The notes beneath the pieces were generated by a model. It made no database searches, had not been told where the DNA came from, and worked only from the letters and a program-made list of their open reading frames with translations. A stretch of DNA of 64,000 bases from Bradyrhizobium sp. 138 (GTDB taxonomy: Bacteria > Pseudomonadota > Alphaproteobacteria > Rhizobiales > Xanthobacteraceae): contig NZ_JADPKT010000094.1 of assembly GCF_023074075.1 (NCBI RefSeq), positions 334,619-398,618 of the forward strand, written 5' to 3'. The position numbers were made by a program, and so were the translations under genes. Positions 62,471 to 64,000 of the stretch are shown here, in pieces (the stretch's first letter is position 1; each line of letters opens with the position of its first letter).

Positions 62471-63703
62471 ATGAAGCTCCCCACCGTCACCCCCGCCGAT
62501 ATCCGCCGCGCGCTGCTCTTGCGTGAGGAGATTGCGCTGCTCGATCTCAGATACGAGGCAGGCTTCGCGACCGGGCATCCGCTGTTCGCCGCCAACATGG
62601 CCGTGGACCGGATCGAGATCGAGGCCGAGACCAGGCTGCCGCGCAAGGACGTGGCGATCGTGCTCTATGACGATGGTGAAGGGCTGGTCGCGACCGGCGC
62701 CGAGCGCCTCGCCGCGCTCGGCTATATCCATATCAGCGCGCTTGACGGCGGGCTGAGGGCCTGGCGTGCGGCGGGCTATGAGGTTTTCGAGGACGTCAAT
62801 TCCTATTCGAAAGCGTTCGGCGAACTGGTCGAGTCGCGCAGGCATACGCCGTCGCTCAGTGCCGACGAGGTCGCCAAGCTGATCGCCGACAAGGCTGACA
62901 TCGCCATCCTCGACGTTCGCCGCTTCGACGAGTACGCCACCATGAACATTCCGGGCTCAGTCAGCGTGCCCGGCGCGGAGCTGGTGCTGCGCGCAGGGCA
63001 GGCCGCGCCTGATCCTGACACTACCATCATCGTCAATTGTGCCGGCCGCACCCGCTCCATCATCGGCACCCAGTCGTTGATCAATGCCGGCGTGCCCAAC
63101 AGGGTCCGCGCGCTGCGCAACGGCACCATCGGCTGGACGCTGGCACGACATAGGCTCGACCACGGCGCCGACAGGCGCGGCGCGATCGGACCGTTCGAGG
63201 GCGGTCCGGCCAATGCGCGCGATGTCGCCTATCGCGCCGGCGTGCGCCACATCGTCGCGAACGAGATGGCCACACTTGTTGCGCAGTCTGGCCGCACGCT
63301 CTACCTCTTCGATGTGCGCGATGCGGAAGAATATGCCGCCGGCCATCTCCCGGGCTTCCGCCACTATCCCGGTGGTCAGCTCGTCCAGGAAACCGACATG
63401 GCCGCGCCGGTGCGCGGGGCGCGTATCGTCCTGACCGACGACAGGAACGTCCGCGCCGACATGACGGCGTCGTGGCTGGCGCAGATGGGCTGGGAGGTCT
63501 ATGTGCTGGAGGGAGGCTATGACGGCGCGCTCGAGATCGGCCCGCCGCGCGTGCTGCCCAAGCCCGATCCAGCCCACCGCTACCGCCGTCCCTATGAAGG
63601 TACCGACGTCGCGCAAGCCGCGATGCAGGCCTATCTCGATTGGGAATACGGCCTCGTCGAGCAGCTCCGCCGCGACGGCACGCACGGGTTTTATGTGATT
63701 TGA
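62471..63703 (+). CDS. Three-domain rhodanese-like protein with one active-site cysteine
   Basis: 410 residues. Domain 1 (about 8-105) and domain 3 (about 265-360) have the rhodanese fold but no cysteine in the active loop: domain 3 shows LTDDRNVRAD in its place. Domain 2 (about 125-235) has the persulfide loop NCAGRTRSIIG with Cys190. C-terminal tail about 30 residues with RYRRPYEGTDVAQAAMQAYL. It likely moves sulfane sulfur in the cytoplasm. Located 71 bases after the PepSY gene, independent role uncertain. Confidence 0.85.
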   Translation: MKLPTVTPADIRRALLLREEIALLDLRYEAGFATGHPLFAANMAVDRIEIEAETRLPRKDVAIVLYDDGEGLVATGAERLAALGYIHISALDGGLRAWRAAGYEVFEDVNSYSKAFGELVESRRHTPSLSADEVAKLIADKADIAILDVRRFDEYATMNIPGSVSVPGAELVLRAGQAAPDPDTTIIVNCAGRTRSIIGTQSLINAGVPNRVRALRNGTIGWTLARHRLDHGADRRGAIGPFEGGPANARDVAYRAGVRHIVANEMATLVAQSGRTLYLFDVRDAEEYAAGHLPGFRHYPGGQLVQETDMAAPVRGARIVLTDDRNVRADMTASWLAQMGWEVYVLEGGYDGALEIGPPRVLPKPDPAHRYRRPYEGTDVAQAAMQAYLDWEYGLVEQLRRDGTHGFYVI

Positions 63704-63753
63704 GACTGAGCTAAACGCGCGTCTGGACGGTGCACTACTCCCTCACCGTCACC

Positions 63754-63867
63754 CTGAGGAGGCCGCTTCTTTGCGGCCCCCGAAGGGCGACGGCCCGGCT
63801 ACATCGGGGCCGTGCATCCTTCGAGGCTCCCCATGGGACGCGTTGCGTCCCATGCCTCGCGCCTCAG
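63754..63867. repeat. Palindromic intergenic repeat element
   Basis: Ends pair as CTGAGG ... CCTCAG. Inside are three smaller palindromes: GGCCGC-TTCTTT-GCGGCC (63761-63778), ATGGGACGC-GTT-GCGTCCCAT around 63835-63852, and an inner pair CGAAGGGCGACGGCCC with GGGGCCGTGCATCCTTCG. The whole folds into a branched hairpin of 114 bases. Such GAGG..CCTTCGAG elements occur in many copies in Bradyrhizobium. Non-coding. Confidence 0.65.
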
Positions 63868-63937
63868 ATCCTATGGGGCGGCGGGTGGTCAAGAGGTTAG
63901 GATTGGATTGCCAACCACCCAGCCTCGGAGGACCAAG

Positions 63938-64000
63938 ATGATCAAGCTCGATCGCACTGACGCACCCGCCGCTGCAGAGTATGCCACAGTCTATCTGGCT
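63938..64000 (+). CDS. Start of an unidentified gene (runs off right edge)
   Basis: 21 codons without stop from ATG 63938, which has CGGAGG nine bases upstream, a very good ribosome site. The peptide begins MIKLDRTDAPAAAEYATVYL, too short to name a family. The frame stays open to the end of the window. Confidence 0.6.
   Translation, partial: MIKLDRTDAPAAAEYATVYLA

Overview
The window reads as chromosome of a GC-rich alphaproteobacterium of the Bradyrhizobium type. Supporting this are the order rpmH-rnpA-yidC, the dense set of LysR, GntR, LacI, AraC and Rrf2 regulators, a phasin, an autotransporter, a PepSY/TonB receptor pair, palindromic intergenic repeats, and several short proteins with a look familiar from Bradyrhizobium genomes. 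The genus is an inference from gene style; no marker gene in the window proves it.

Region by region. 1-3.2 kb: rpmH-rnpA-yidC (yidC runs off the left edge), facing an orphan sensor kinase. 3.4-4.8 kb: tRNA-Arg(ACG), queD, a decayed second copy of the same tRNA, and a HigBA pair whose toxin is frameshifted. 4.9-17.2 kb: a secreted two-repeat protein, a winged-helix/TPR regulator, a 1-Cys peroxiredoxin, a 1073-residue autotransporter, an exported metallo-beta-lactamase-fold enzyme, an AraC regulator, a PhyH-type dioxygenase, a small monooxygenase-like protein, and a methyltransferase-dehydrogenase pair. 17.3-21.2 kb: a LysR gene divergent from a very convincing 2,2-dialkylglycine decarboxylase and a gamma-glutamyltransferase-family gene, with a perfect 8-bp inverted repeat between the divergent genes. 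21.4-27.8 kb: a polysaccharide module (Wzz/GumC protein with a degenerate kinase domain, exported GH5 hydrolase, O-antigen-ligase-like membrane protein) followed by a diguanylate cyclase. 28-35 kb: a Tat-type PLP enzyme, an LLM flavin oxidoreductase, gene debris, and a large BTAD/NB-ARC regulator. 35-38 kb: LysR plus a styrene/indole monooxygenase and flavin reductase. 38-44.2 kb: a low-density zone with a Crp/Fnr regulator, a wrecked integrase, a phasin, small proteins, a methyltransferase/Rrf2 operon and a toxin-antitoxin locus that has lost most of its toxin. 44.5-58.7 kb: YgiQ, then a catabolic region (LacI-amidase operon, five-gene peptide-type ABC importer, GntR/FAD dehydrogenase operon divergent from a DapA-family lyase). 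58.9-63.7 kb: TonB siderophore receptor, PepSY membrane protein, triple-rhodanese protein. The last 63 bases begin another gene.

Two themes recur. First, decay: two toxin-antitoxin loci keep an intact antitoxin but not the toxin, a tRNA, an integrase and a dienelactone hydrolase are ruined, and one methyltransferase 3' end occurs three times within 8 kb. Second, divergent regulator/enzyme pairs with clear inverted repeats between them, which give four testable operators.

I do not see a CRISPR array, an intact insertion sequence, an rRNA operon or a recognised phage-defence system. The most distinctive functional units are the dialkylglycine decarboxylase/GGT unit and the polysaccharide module with a pseudokinase co-polymerase.
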